From the NCBI RefSeq assembly GCF_014651895.1, contig NZ_BMXT01000004.1, forward strand, positions 62,001-126,000: DNA of 64,000 nucleotides. Direction: 5' to 3'. The position numbers and the translations under genes were made by a program. Positions 26,990 through 36,967 of the stretch are shown here, in pieces (the stretch's first letter is position 1; each line of letters opens with the position of its first letter). This stretch comes from Rhodanobacter panaciterrae (GTDB lineage: Bacteria > Pseudomonadota > Gammaproteobacteria > Xanthomonadales > Rhodanobacteraceae). The notes below the pieces were generated by a model, which made no database searches, was not told the origin of the DNA, and saw nothing but the letters and a program-made list of their open reading frames with translations.

Positions 26990-27661
26990 ATGACTACGCC
27001 ACTGCCACGCGTCGCCGTGCTCGCCTCCGGGCGCGGCAGCAATCTTGCCGCGCTGCTCGAAGCGCGTGAGCGTGGCGAACTGCCGGTCGAGTTCGTGCTG
27101 GTCGGCAGCGACAAGGCCAGCGCCGGCGCACTGCGACTGGCCGAAGCGGCCAATATCCCCACGCTGGCGCTCGATCCGCGCAGTTATCCGGATCGGCGCG
27201 CGTTCGATCTGGACCTGTTCGCCCGCATCAGTGCCAGCGGCGCCGAGTGGCTGGTGCTGGCCGGCTTCATGCGCATCCTCGATGGTGAGGCGCTGACGCC
27301 GTGGGTTGGCCGGATGATCAATATCCATCCGTCGCTGCTGCCGAAATACCGCGGCCTGCATACCCATCGTCGCGCGCTGGAAGCGGGCGACCATGAGCAC
27401 GGCGCCAGCGTGCACTTCGTCACCGCCGAACTGGACGGCGGCCCGGTGATCGCACAGGCGCGCCTCGCGATCGCTGCTGGCGACGATGAACACAAACTCG
27501 CGCTACGACTGTTGCCGCTGGAACATCGGCTGCTGCCGGCCGTGCTGGGTTTGTTGGCCAATCGACGCCTGCAATGGGATGGCCACGCGGTGCGATTCGA
27601 CGGACAGCTTTTGCACAAGCCGCTGGTACTCGGCGATGAAGGCCTGCAGCCGGCAGAGTGA
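26990..27661 (+). CDS. purN: Phosphoribosylglycinamide formyltransferase PurN
   Basis: A 223-residue enzyme that transfers a formyl group from 10-formyl-tetrahydrofolate to GAR. VAVLASGRGSNLAALLEA is the phosphate-binding N-terminus. The active-site run INIHPSLLPKYRGLHTHRRA holds the catalytic Asn and His, and GASVHFVTAELDGGPVIAQA contains the catalytic Asp. It directly follows purM. ATG 26990 is the start that matches the family. Confidence 0.96.
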   Translation: MTTPLPRVAVLASGRGSNLAALLEARERGELPVEFVLVGSDKASAGALRLAEAANIPTLALDPRSYPDRRAFDLDLFARISASGAEWLVLAGFMRILDGEALTPWVGRMINIHPSLLPKYRGLHTHRRALEAGDHEHGASVHFVTAELDGGPVIAQARLAIAAGDDEHKLALRLLPLEHRLLPAVLGLLANRRLQWDGHAVRFDGQLLHKPLVLGDEGLQPAE

Positions 27662-27696
27662 TCCCCGGTTCAGCCCGGCGCCGGCAGACTCGGCGC

Positions 27697-28404
27697 ATGA
27701 CTATCCGAACCCTGCTTGCTCCCCTGATCGGCCTCGGCCTGCTGCTCGGCACCCAGGCCACCCTCGCCGCTGCGCCCGGCGCCTTCACCGCCACCTATAA
27801 CGTGTCGCAAGGCGGCGAGCCGATGGGCGTCGCCACCGTCACCCTGCGCAACGCCGGCAACGGCGAATGGGTCTACAGCAAGGACGTCAAGAGCACCGGC
27901 GGACTGGCGGCGATGCTCGGCGCCAGCCTCACCGAGGCCTCGCGCTTCCGCTGGAAAGGTGATGCACCCGAAGCGATCCGCTACGACTACCAGTTGCAGA
28001 CCGGCATCAAGAACAAGCAGCGGCACATGACCGTGGATTGGGCCAGCAATCAGGTGACCCTCGACGAAGGCAAGGGTCCGCAGACCTATCCGGCCAGCCC
28101 CGGCATGGTCGAGCGCAATACCACGTCACTGGCACTTGGCCTGGCACTGCGCGACGGCAAGCAGCAGATCACCCTGCCGGTCGCCGTGCGCCAGCAGGTG
28201 CAGACGCAGAGCTTCAAGGTGACCGGCAAGGAAGCCGTCAAGGTTCCGGCCGGCAGTTTCAACGCCGAGCGGATCGACCGCACCGACGCCGAACGCGGTT
28301 TCAGCGCGTGGTATGTACCGGCCCGCTACCTGCTGCCGGTGAAATTGTCGCAGCACGACGGCGGTGATCTGACGATGGAGCTGGTGAGCTACCGCGCCAA
28401 CTGA
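27697..28404 (+). CDS. DUF3108 domain protein, exported
   Basis: A 235-residue protein with a signal peptide ([18 protein letters not shown], cleaved near TLAAAPG). The rest is beta-rich and fits the DUF3108 family: [19 protein letters not shown] near the start and VSKLGV-free beta strands ending in [20 protein letters not shown]. Function is unknown; these are periplasmic proteins often found after purN in this order. It starts 35 bp after purN and is closed by a strong terminator. Confidence 0.8.
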   Translation: MTIRTLLAPLIGLGLLLGTQATLAAAPGAFTATYNVSQGGEPMGVATVTLRNAGNGEWVYSKDVKSTGGLAAMLGASLTEASRFRWKGDAPEAIRYDYQLQTGIKNKQRHMTVDWASNQVTLDEGKGPQTYPASPGMVERNTTSLALGLALRDGKQQITLPVAVRQQVQTQSFKVTGKEAVKVPAGSFNAERIDRTDAERGFSAWYVPARYLLPVKLSQHDGGDLTMELVSYRAN

Positions 28405-28438
28405 AGGCAACTTCAGATTTGCCCGGCAACCCGACATA

Positions 28439-28465
28439 AAAAAGCCCGGCATTGCCGGGCTTTTT
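28439..28465. terminator. Intrinsic terminator after the purMN-DUF3108 operon
   Basis: AAAAAGCCCGGC and GCCGGGCTTTTT pair perfectly around an ATT loop. The run of five T after the GC stem serves the rightward operon, and the matching A-run serves murA from the other side, so it is probably bidirectional. Confidence 0.92.
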
Positions 28466-28484
28466 GTTTGCGACGATCAACGAC

Positions 28485-29825
<1,341 letters not shown>

Positions 29826-30068
29826 TCACCCTTGGCGCGCTGCGGCTTCCTCGGGTGTGAGGGTTTTCAGCGCCAGCGCGTGGATCGCGCCGCCCATCAG
29901 GTCGCCCAGCGTGGCATACACCAGCCGATGCCGCGCCAGCGGCAACTTGCCGGCGAACTGGCTGGCCACCACAGTGGCCTCGAAATGCACGCCATCGGCG
30001 CCACTGACCTCGGCCTGGGCACCGAGCAGGCCGTTTTCGATCATTGCCTGGATGCTGGCTGAGTCCAT
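29826..30068 (-). CDS. ibaG: BolA-family protein IbaG
   Basis: An 80-residue BolA-like protein (IQAMIENGLLGAQAEVSGAD, then GVHFEATVVASQFAGKLPLA and the conserved RHRLVYATLGDLMGG). The conserved His after the RHR step is a ligand for Fe-S clusters shared with monothiol glutaredoxins. It sits before murA, as in E. coli. ATG 30068 gives the family length. In E. coli the mla lipid-transport genes lie upstream; here the next gene is the divergent kdsD instead. Confidence 0.92.
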   Translation of the reverse strand: MDSASIQAMIENGLLGAQAEVSGADGVHFEATVVASQFAGKLPLARHRLVYATLGDLMGGAIHALALKTLTPEEAAARQG

Positions 30069-30118
30069 CGGGGGCGTTCCATACGAAGCTTGAGTCGGCA
30101 AAGACGTGGATTCAGCCG

Positions 30119-30147
30119 TTGCTGGAATCCATTGCGCTGACTTATGA
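30119..30147 (+). promoter_or_regulatory. Possible sigma-70 promoter for kdsD
   Basis: TTGCTG and TTATGA are separated by 17 bases, 132 bp upstream of the kdsD start codon in the 210-bp gap between ibaG and kdsD. This is the most AT-rich part of that gap. The match is only moderate and no transcript evidence exists. Confidence 0.3.
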
Positions 30148-30278
30148 CGTTAAAATACGAATGTGCCATGGTAATGGAAATCCGCTGGCGCAGAAACGAC
30201 AACGGTCCCAGATCAGCACAACCGGCGCCTCGTCCCATGGCGTCAGCGGCACCTGATCCCTCCTTTTACCGAGCCTCC

Positions 30279-31289
30279 ATGAACGCACGCATCGCCTCGC
30301 CCGCCCCGATCGACCTGAGCCCGGACGCCATCACGCGCAGCGCGCGCACGGTGATTGCCACCGAAGCGGCCGCGGTGCACGCGCTGGAGCCGAGGATCGG
30401 GACGGACTTCGTCGAGGCCTGCCGGCTGATCCTGGCCTGCAAGGGCCGCGTGGTGGTCAGCGGCATGGGCAAGTCCGGCCATGTGGCGCGCAAGATCGCC
30501 GCCACCCTGGCCTCGACCGGCACGCCGGCGTTCTTCGTCCATCCGGGCGAGGCCAGCCACGGCGACCTCGGCATGATCCTGCCGCAGGACGTGGTGCTGG
30601 CGCTGTCCTACTCGGGCGAGACCGACGAGCTGCTGTTCATCCTGCCGGTGATCAAGCGCCAGGGCATCCCGCTGATCGCGATCACCGGCAAGCCCGGCTC
30701 GTCGCTGGCAAGCCAGGCCGACGTGCATCTGGATGGCAGCATTTCCAGCGAAGCCTGCCCGTTGGGTCTGGCGCCGACCACCAGTACCACGGTCGCGCTG
30801 GTGCTGGGCGATGCGTTGGCGATCGCGCTGCTGGAAGCGCGCGGTTTCACCTCGGACGATTTCGCCCGCTCGCACCCGGCCGGCGCGTTGGGCCGGCGCC
30901 TGCTGCTGCGCATCAGCGACGTGATGCACAGTGGCGACGACGTGCCACGCGTATCGCCGGACTCAGGCATCACCGCCGCGCTGGTCGAGATGACCCGCAA
31001 GCACCTAGGCATGACTGCGGTAGTCGACGCCGATCAACGTTTGCTTGGCGTATTCACCGACGGCGATCTGCGTCGCGCGCTGGACGACGAGGGCGTGGAC
31101 CTGCGCGGCGCCACCGTGGCCGAACTGATGACTCGCGGCCCCAAGACGATCGGTGCCGACAAGCTGGCTGCGGAAGCGGCGCAGCTGATGGAAAAGCACC
31201 AGATCCACGCCTTGCTGGTGGTCGACGATGAACAGCGCGTGGTCGGCGCATTGAACATTCATGATCTGCTCCGTGCGCGTGTGGTCTGA
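30279..31289 (+). CDS. kdsD: D-arabinose-5-phosphate isomerase KdsD
   Basis: A 336-residue enzyme that converts ribulose-5-phosphate to arabinose-5-phosphate for Kdo. The SIS domain comes first: VVVSGMGKSGHVARKIAATL, HPGEASHGDLGMI and LALSYSGETDELLF. A CBS pair follows after about residue 205 (ISDVMHSGDDVPRV, then VAELMTRGPKTIGADKLA). ATG 30279 is chosen because it matches the family N-terminus; the preceding frame is not family-like. It starts the kdsD-kdsC-lptCAB-rpoN order seen in E. coli. Confidence 0.95.
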   Translation: MNARIASPAPIDLSPDAITRSARTVIATEAAAVHALEPRIGTDFVEACRLILACKGRVVVSGMGKSGHVARKIAATLASTGTPAFFVHPGEASHGDLGMILPQDVVLALSYSGETDELLFILPVIKRQGIPLIAITGKPGSSLASQADVHLDGSISSEACPLGLAPTTSTTVALVLGDALAIALLEARGFTSDDFARSHPAGALGRRLLLRISDVMHSGDDVPRVSPDSGITAALVEMTRKHLGMTAVVDADQRLLGVFTDGDLRRALDDEGVDLRGATVAELMTRGPKTIGADKLAAEAAQLMEKHQIHALLVVDDEQRVVGALNIHDLLRARVV

Positions 31290-31296
31290 TCCCGAC

Positions 31297-31320
31297 TCTG
31301 ATTTGCCTTGGCAAATCAGA
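31297..31320. repeat. 24-bp palindrome between kdsD and kdsC
   Basis: Arms TCTGATTTGCC and GGCAAATCAGA pair perfectly over 11 bases around TT. It starts seven bases after the kdsD stop. It is followed by AAAAATC rather than a T-run, so it is not a normal rightward terminator. It may be an mRNA processing or stability hairpin, or a binding site. Confidence 0.6.
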
Positions 31321-31369
31321 AAAATCAAACACGCCGCTCTTGACTTGGCTCCCCCAGAACACCAAAGCC

Positions 31370-31918
31370 GTGCCCATCAACTACCTCGCCAACCTCTCCG
31401 CTGACCTCCTCGCCCGTGCCGCCAAGATCCGGCTGGCAGTGTTCGACGTGGACGGCACCCTGACCGACGGTCGCCTGTGGTACGGCGAAGACGGCCGCGA
31501 GACCAAGGTGTTCCACGTGCACGACGGGCTCGGCCTGAAGCGTCTGCAGGCGAACGGCGTGCAGGTTGCGTTGATCACCGCGCGGATCAGCCACCCGGTG
31601 GCGCTGCGCGCCGAAGAACTGGACATCGCCCACGTCTACCAGGGCCAAGGCGACAAGCGTGCCTGCCTGCAGGAACTGCTCGACGCGCTGCATCTCACCA
31701 CCGAACAGGTCGCCTTCGTCGGCGACGACCTGCCCGACCTGCCGCCGATGCGCATCGCCGGGCTGGCCGTGGCGGTGGCGAACGCGCACCCGTGGGTGGC
31801 CGAGGCAGCGCATTGGCAGACCACCAAGGGCGGCGGCATGGGTGCCGCGCGCGAAGTGTGCGATCTGATCCTGCACGCGCAGGGCAAGAGTGTCGCCGAG
31901 CGGGAGCGCTGGCAGTGA
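31370..31918 (+). CDS. kdsC: 3-deoxy-D-manno-octulosonate-8-phosphate phosphatase KdsC
   Basis: A 182-residue HAD phosphatase. Motif I is LAVFDVDGTLTDGRLWYG with the nucleophile Asp, motif II is ALITARISHP, and motif III/IV reads VAFVGDDLPDLPPM. It removes phosphate from Kdo-8-phosphate. No ATG is available near the family N-terminus; GTG 31370 (PINYLANLS follows) fits best and TTG 31340 is the alternative. Its stop overlaps the lptC start. Confidence 0.92.
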   Translation: MPINYLANLSADLLARAAKIRLAVFDVDGTLTDGRLWYGEDGRETKVFHVHDGLGLKRLQANGVQVALITARISHPVALRAEELDIAHVYQGQGDKRACLQELLDALHLTTEQVAFVGDDLPDLPPMRIAGLAVAVANAHPWVAEAAHWQTTKGGGMGAAREVCDLILHAQGKSVAERERWQ

Positions 31919-32517
31919 GCCTGCTCCTCTGGCTGCGCGACCGGCGGCTGCCGGCCGCGATCATCGTGTTGGCACTGGCTGCCGGCGCGGCTCAAATACT
32001 GCTGTGGTGGATCGGCCCGGCGCCGAAGGCCAACGACTTTGTCGGGCCGCCACGTTCCGGCTACACCCTCACCAACTTCCGGATGTGGTCCTACGGTCTC
32101 GACGGCCTACCCGCCTTCCGGATGCAGTCGCCGCACCTGGAACGCCACGAGGGCGACGAGTCGCTGTACATCAATTCGCCCAAGTTCGAGCTGCCTTCCA
32201 ACGAGGCCGGCGTACCGGACTGGCTGGGCGAGTCGCTGTACAGCTGGGTCGACAAGAGCGGCACCCTGATCAAGCTGCAGGGTCCGGTTTACATGCACCG
32301 GCCGGCTTTTGCCGGCACGGACGCCGCGGAAATGCACACCAGCGAGGTCACTGCGTGGCCGAAAGAAAACCGCATGGAAACTGCCGCGCCGGTGCAGATG
32401 GTGCAAGGCGCCACTACAATGAGTGGAACCGGCATGCGTGCCAGTCTCAACGACAATCACCTGGAGTTGCTCGATGACAGCCACGGCTCGTTCCCACCGC
32501 GCAAGCGCAAGTCGTAA
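31915..32517 (+). CDS. lptC: LPS export protein LptC
   Basis: A 200-residue bitopic inner-membrane protein. A single membrane helix (LPAAIIVLALAAGAAQILLW) is followed by a periplasmic beta-jellyroll with YTLTNFRMWSYGLDGLPAFR and the LESP-like substrate strands. It joins LptB2FG and passes LPS to LptA. The start is a GTG within a GTGA overlap with kdsC. The 3' end overlaps lptA by 44 bases in another frame, so these genes are tightly coupled. Confidence 0.88.
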   Translation: MSLLLWLRDRRLPAAIIVLALAAGAAQILLWWIGPAPKANDFVGPPRSGYTLTNFRMWSYGLDGLPAFRMQSPHLERHEGDESLYINSPKFELPSNEAGVPDWLGESLYSWVDKSGTLIKLQGPVYMHRPAFAGTDAAEMHTSEVTAWPKENRMETAAPVQMVQGATTMSGTGMRASLNDNHLELLDDSHGSFPPRKRKS

Positions 32518-33121
32518 GTTCGCCGTCGGCCTGCTCTGGGCCGCGCTGTTGGGTCTGCTGCCAGGGCTCGCGCTGGCCAAGAAGTCCGATCGCGAACAGC
32601 CGCTGAACTATGTGGCCAAGACCACCAATGCCTTCAACGCGCCAAACACGATCACCACGCTCACTGGCAGCGTGAAGATCACCCAAGGCACGCTGCTGGT
32701 CACCGGCGACGTGGCCAAGCTGTACCTGGACGCCGACACCCAGATTTCCCGCGTGGTGGTCACCGGCAATCCGGCGCATATCCAGCAGCTGGACGAGAAC
32801 AACAATCTCATGCAGGGCGATGCCGCCACGCTCGACTATGACAACATCCATGGCATCGCCGTGCTCAGCACCCACGCTTCGGTGAAGCAGCAGGGTCGCG
32901 GTGAATTCCACGGCGACAAGCTGACCTACAACACCGATACCAGCCTGATCACCGGCGAATCCAATGGCACCGGACTGGTATCGGGCACCATCATGCCCAA
33001 GCTCAAGCCGGCCGCAGCCACGCCGGCCAAGCCCGCTGCGCCTGCACAGACCACGACACCCACCACGCCGGCCACCGTTCCGGCCCACAGTGCCTCGACC
33101 TCCATACCGGGGCAGCCGTAA
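32474..33121 (+). CDS. lptA: LPS periplasmic bridge protein LptA
   Basis: A 215-residue periplasmic protein. The signal peptide ends near LALAKKSDREQPLNY. The OstA-type beta-jellyroll follows: LTGSVKITQGTLLVTGDVAK and AATLDYDNIHGIAVLSTHAS. The last 45 residues are rich in Ala, Pro and Thr, longer than in E. coli LptA, and probably disordered. It carries LPS across the periplasm between LptC and LptD. ATG 32474 lies inside the end of lptC. Confidence 0.88.
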   Translation: MTATARSHRASASRKFAVGLLWAALLGLLPGLALAKKSDREQPLNYVAKTTNAFNAPNTITTLTGSVKITQGTLLVTGDVAKLYLDADTQISRVVVTGNPAHIQQLDENNNLMQGDAATLDYDNIHGIAVLSTHASVKQQGRGEFHGDKLTYNTDTSLITGESNGTGLVSGTIMPKLKPAAATPAKPAAPAQTTTPTTPATVPAHSASTSIPGQP

Positions 33122-33124
33122 CCG

Positions 33125-33844
33125 ATGCTATCTGCCGAAGGTCTGCAAAAAAGTTTCAAGGCACGTCAGGTCGTGCGCGACTTCGCTTTCTCGATCCGCG
33201 AGGGGGAGGTCGTCGGCCTGCTTGGCCCCAACGGCGCCGGCAAGACCACCTGCTTCTACATGGTGGTCGGCCTGATTGAGGCCGATGCCGGCACCATCAA
33301 GCTGGACATGCAGGACATCACCAGTCTGCCGATGCACTCGCGCGCCAAGCTCGGCATCGGCTACCTGCCGCAGGAAGCGTCGGTGTTCCGCCGGCTCAGC
33401 GTGGCCGACAACATCATGGCCGTGCTGGAACTGCGCGACGGCCTCAGTGCGCAACAGCGCAGCACCGAGCTGGAGAGCCTGCTCGATGAACTGAAGATCG
33501 CCCATATCGCCGGCCAGAAAGGCATCAGCCTGTCCGGCGGCGAACGGCGCCGGGTCGAGATTGCCCGCGCGCTGGCCGCGCAACCGCGCTACATGCTGCT
33601 GGATGAACCCTTCGCCGGCGTCGACCCGATCTCGGTCGGCGAGATCCAGCGCATCGTGCGGCACCTGAAGGAACGCGGCATCGGCGTGCTGATCACCGAC
33701 CACAACGTGCGCGAGACGCTCGGCATCTGTGACCGTGCCTATATCCTCAACGACGGCGAAGTGCTGTCACGCGGCACTCCAGCGCACATCCTCGCCGATG
33801 AAAAGGTGCGCGAGGTGTATCTCGGACGCGAGTTCCGTCTCTGA
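33125..33844 (+). CDS. lptB: LPS export ATP-binding protein LptB
   Basis: A 239-residue ABC ATPase. Walker A is [20 protein letters not shown], the Q-loop is [15 protein letters not shown], the signature is [18 protein letters not shown], Walker B is [13 protein letters not shown] and the switch His is in [13 protein letters not shown]. It powers LPS extraction with LptF and LptG, which are not in this window. It begins three bases after lptA and ends 97 bp before rpoN. Confidence 0.97.
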   Translation: MLSAEGLQKSFKARQVVRDFAFSIREGEVVGLLGPNGAGKTTCFYMVVGLIEADAGTIKLDMQDITSLPMHSRAKLGIGYLPQEASVFRRLSVADNIMAVLELRDGLSAQQRSTELESLLDELKIAHIAGQKGISLSGGERRRVEIARALAAQPRYMLLDEPFAGVDPISVGEIQRIVRHLKERGIGVLITDHNVRETLGICDRAYILNDGEVLSRGTPAHILADEKVREVYLGREFRL

Positions 33845-33941
33845 TTTACCTGTCGTGGTTTCCTTCTGATTCGTCAGCTGGCTATGGCTGCGCCTTCGGG
33901 CAAGCGTTAGGATGGCCGCGAGTTCCTTCGACCCGGCTGGC

Positions 33942-35405
33942 ATGAAACCCGCACTGCAGTTTCGCCTCCATCAGCAACTGACCCTGACGCCGCAATTGCA
34001 GCAGGCGATCCGTCTGTTGCAGCTGTCGCAGCTGGAGCTGGAAGCGGAGTTGCGCCAGATCGCCGAAAGCAATCCGTTGCTGGAATTCGCCGAGGAAATC
34101 GAGGACGACGAAGCGGTCGACAACGCCGAGGCCGAAAGCGAATACCCGAGCGCCGAGAGTGTCGCCGCCACCAGCAGCAGCGAACACGATGGCGACGACG
34201 TCAGCGACTGGGCCGACGGCGGCGGTGTCGCCGAAGCGCCGATCGACTTCTCCAGCAGCAGCGTCAGCAGTGGCTCCAGCTCACGCAATGACGAAGACTT
34301 CGAGCCGCAGAACGCCGCGCCGGAAACCCTGCAGCAACATCTGCTGTGGCAGCTCAACCTGGCCTCGTTCAATCCGCGCCAGCACCTGATCGCCACCGTG
34401 TTGATCGACGCGCTGAATACCGCCGGTTATCTGACCGAGGGACTGGACGCGGTACTTGCCGCACTGCCGGCCGATCTCAACGCCACCCTCGACGAAGTCG
34501 ACGCCGTGCGCCGCCAGCTGCAAGGCTTCGACCCTGCCGGCGTGGGCAGCCTCGACCTGCGCGACTGTCTGCGCGTGCAGCTGGAACAATTCGACCCAGA
34601 CACGCCGCAACGCGAGCTGGCGCTGCGCATGGTCGACACCGAGCTGGAGCTGCTCGCGCGCAACGACATCGCCCGACTCGCACGACGTCTGCGTGCCAGC
34701 GAGGACGATGTCGCGGCGGCGGCGGTGCTGATCCGCAGCCTCGATCCGCGCCCCGGCGCAGCACTCGATGCCACCCCGGTGGAATACGTCGCACCGGATG
34801 TCTACGCGTTGCGCGACGGCAGCCGCTGGCGGGTCAGCCTGAATCCGGACGCGCAGCCACGGCTTGGCTTGAATCAGCATTACTGCGGCCTGATCGCCCG
34901 CGCCCGCGGTGAGGATGCCAGCTGGATGCGCGGCCAGCTGCAGGAAGCGCGCTGGCTGATCAAGAGTCTGGAATCGCGTGCCGAAACCCTGCTCAAGGTC
35001 GCCGATGCGATCGTGCGGCGGCAGAGCGCGTTTCTCGACTACGGTCCCGAAGCGATGCACCCGCTGGTGCTGCGCGAGGTGGCCGAGGAAGTGGGCATGC
35101 ACGAGTCCACCATCTCGCGCGTCACCACCCGCAAGTACCTGCACACGCCGCGTGGTACGTTCGAACTGAAGTATTTCTTTTCCAGCGGTGTCTCCACCGA
35201 GGATGGCGGCAGCGCCTCAGCCACCGCGATCCAGGCCATGCTGCGCAAGCTGATCGACGCCGAGGATGCGCGCAAGCCACTGTCCGACCAGGCGATTGCC
35301 GAGGAGCTTCAACGCAAGGGTATCCAGGTGGCCCGTCGCACCGTGGCCAAATACCGCGAGGGACTGCGCATTCCCACCTCCAGCGAACGTCAACGCGCCA
35401 GTTGA
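33942..35405 (+). CDS. rpoN: RNA polymerase sigma-54 factor RpoN
   Basis: A 487-residue sigma factor. Region I is the Gln/Leu-rich MKPALQFRLHQQLTLTPQLQ run; region II is acidic (about residues 50-120); the core-binding domain follows; and the C-terminal RpoN box is nearly canonical, ARRTVAKYREGLRIPTS. The helix-turn-helix reads EVGMHESTISRVTTRKYLHT. ATG 33942 aligns with the usual start; ATG 33912 would add ten residues. It directs transcription from -24/-12 promoters with enhancer-binding ATPases. Position after lptB is as in E. coli. Confidence 0.95.
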   Translation: MKPALQFRLHQQLTLTPQLQQAIRLLQLSQLELEAELRQIAESNPLLEFAEEIEDDEAVDNAEAESEYPSAESVAATSSSEHDGDDVSDWADGGGVAEAPIDFSSSSVSSGSSSRNDEDFEPQNAAPETLQQHLLWQLNLASFNPRQHLIATVLIDALNTAGYLTEGLDAVLAALPADLNATLDEVDAVRRQLQGFDPAGVGSLDLRDCLRVQLEQFDPDTPQRELALRMVDTELELLARNDIARLARRLRASEDDVAAAAVLIRSLDPRPGAALDATPVEYVAPDVYALRDGSRWRVSLNPDAQPRLGLNQHYCGLIARARGEDASWMRGQLQEARWLIKSLESRAETLLKVADAIVRRQSAFLDYGPEAMHPLVLREVAEEVGMHESTISRVTTRKYLHTPRGTFELKYFFSSGVSTEDGGSASATAIQAMLRKLIDAEDARKPLSDQAIAEELQRKGIQVARRTVAKYREGLRIPTSSERQRAS

Positions 35406-35553
35406 CCCGTGGCGGAAGATCCACGGGAACTTGGTTATCGCAAAAGCGTTCCCATACCTGTACCGACTGCTTGACGATGTACCGCCGCCACCTCGGCTAC
35501 GGTACGTTCACCCGCCGCGAAAAGCGGCACTGCACCACCAGAGGAGGCGCCCT

Positions 35554-35877
35554 ATGCAATTCCAACTCAGCGGCCAGCAGATTGAAGTCACCCCGGCCCT
35601 GCGCGAACACGCCACCGCCAAGCTCGACCGCCTCACGCGCCTCGATGAAAAACTGCTCAGCCTCGCCATCGTGCTGTCGGTCGACAAGCTCCGACAACGT
35701 GCCGAAGGCACGCTCGGCGCGATCGGCGCCACCTTGCATGCCGAAGCCACCGAGGCCGACATGTATGCTTCCATCGACGTGCTGTTCGACAAACTGGTCA
35801 TCCAGTTGCGCAAGCATCGCGAAAAGGTCAGCGACAAGCACCAGCAGGAAGCGCGCGAAGCGCGTCAATACGGCTGA
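35554..35877 (+). CDS. hpf: Ribosome hibernation promoting factor HPF
   Basis: A 107-residue short-form HPF (sigma-54 modulation protein). It begins MQFQLSGQQIEVTPALREHA and contains the typical ADMYASIDVLFDKLVIQLRK helix. It binds the 30S decoding centre and favours 100S dimers in stationary phase. A strong ribosome site, GAGGAGG, precedes ATG 35554. It follows rpoN by 148 bp. A hairpin terminator comes next, in the place where ptsN stands in E. coli. Confidence 0.94.
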   Translation: MQFQLSGQQIEVTPALREHATAKLDRLTRLDEKLLSLAIVLSVDKLRQRAEGTLGAIGATLHAEATEADMYASIDVLFDKLVIQLRKHREKVSDKHQQEAREARQYG

Positions 35878-35898
35878 GTCCGGCTGAGTTGCCACCCA

Positions 35899-35936
35899 CG
35901 GCCCGCCCGATCCAGGCGGGCCGTTCTCGTTTCTGA
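35899..35936 (+). terminator. Intrinsic terminator after hpf
   Basis: CGGCCCGCC and GGCGGGCCG pair perfectly around a seven-base loop and are followed by TTCTCGTTTCTG, a T-rich tail. It ends about 77 bp before the hprK start, so rpoN-hpf and hprK-onward may be partly separate transcripts. Confidence 0.8.
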
Positions 35937-36012
35937 ACACGCGCATCCGCCCAAGCTGGCACAATGCCGGTGACACCGCCAAAGCCTACCCGGCGGTGCA
36001 AGGGATCGCCGC

Positions 36013-36963
36013 TTGGACCGTATCAGCGCACGACAACTCTACGATGGCGTCCACGAACGCATGGCCCTGCGCTGGCTCTCCGGCATGCGCGGGGAATCGC
36101 GGGTGATCGAACCCGGTGCCGCGCAGTCGCGCCGGCCGTCGCTGATCGGCTACCTCAACGTCATCTACCCGAACAAGATCCAGATCATCGGCACCGAGGA
36201 GCTGAACTTCCTCGACGGACTGGATTCGCGCCAACGCTGGGAAGTGATGCACAAGATCGCTGCCTACCAGCCGCTGGCGCTGATCGTGACCAAGGATCAA
36301 TCGGTGCCCGCCGACCTGCGCGAAGTCGCCGAGGAAACCAACACGCCGCTGTGGATCAGCCCCAAGCGCGGCCACGAACTGCTGACCTACATGCAATACC
36401 ACCTGGCGCGCATGCTGGCGGCGAAGACGACCCTGCACGGCGTGTTCCTGGAAGTGTTCTCGATCGGCGTGCTGATCACCGGCGAAGCCGGCTCCGGCAA
36501 GAGCGAGCTGGCGCTGGAGCTGATCAGCCGCGGCCATCGGCTGGTCGCCGACGATGCCACCGAGTTCACCCTGATCGCGCCGGACGTGATCGACGGCAGC
36601 TGCCCCGAACTGCTGCAGGACTTGCTCGAAGTGCGCGGACTGGGTGTGCTCAACGTGCGCGAGATGTTCGGCCACATGTCGGTCAAGACGTCCAAGTACC
36701 TGCGCCTGGTGATCCACCTGAAGCCGATGCGCGACGGCGAGGAAACTGACGCACTGACCCGCCTCACCGGCGACATCGGCCATCGCGAGATCTTCGACGT
36801 GCCGATGCCGATGATCACCATCCCGGTGGCTCCCGGACGCAACCTGGCCGTGCTGGTCGAAGCTGCGGTGCGCAGTCACGCCCTGAAGAGCAAGGGCATC
36901 GATCCGGCACAGACCTTCATTGACCGGCAGGCGCATCAACTGCGCCGGCTGCCTCCATGGTGA
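36013..36963 (+). CDS. hprK: HPr kinase/phosphorylase HprK
   Basis: A 316-residue bifunctional enzyme. The start appears to be TTG 36013, which lines up with the N-terminus of other HprK proteins (RISARQLYD). The Walker A loop is [19 protein letters not shown], and the family signature [16 protein letters not shown] follows. It phosphorylates and dephosphorylates Ser46 of HPr, which is present in the HPr encoded downstream. rapZ follows four bases after its stop. Proteobacterial HprK occurs in PTS sets that are mostly regulatory. Confidence 0.93.
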   Translation: MDRISARQLYDGVHERMALRWLSGMRGESRVIEPGAAQSRRPSLIGYLNVIYPNKIQIIGTEELNFLDGLDSRQRWEVMHKIAAYQPLALIVTKDQSVPADLREVAEETNTPLWISPKRGHELLTYMQYHLARMLAAKTTLHGVFLEVFSIGVLITGEAGSGKSELALELISRGHRLVADDATEFTLIAPDVIDGSCPELLQDLLEVRGLGVLNVREMFGHMSVKTSKYLRLVIHLKPMRDGEETDALTRLTGDIGHREIFDVPMPMITIPVAPGRNLAVLVEAAVRSHALKSKGIDPAQTFIDRQAHQLRRLPPW

Positions 36964-36967
36964 TTGC

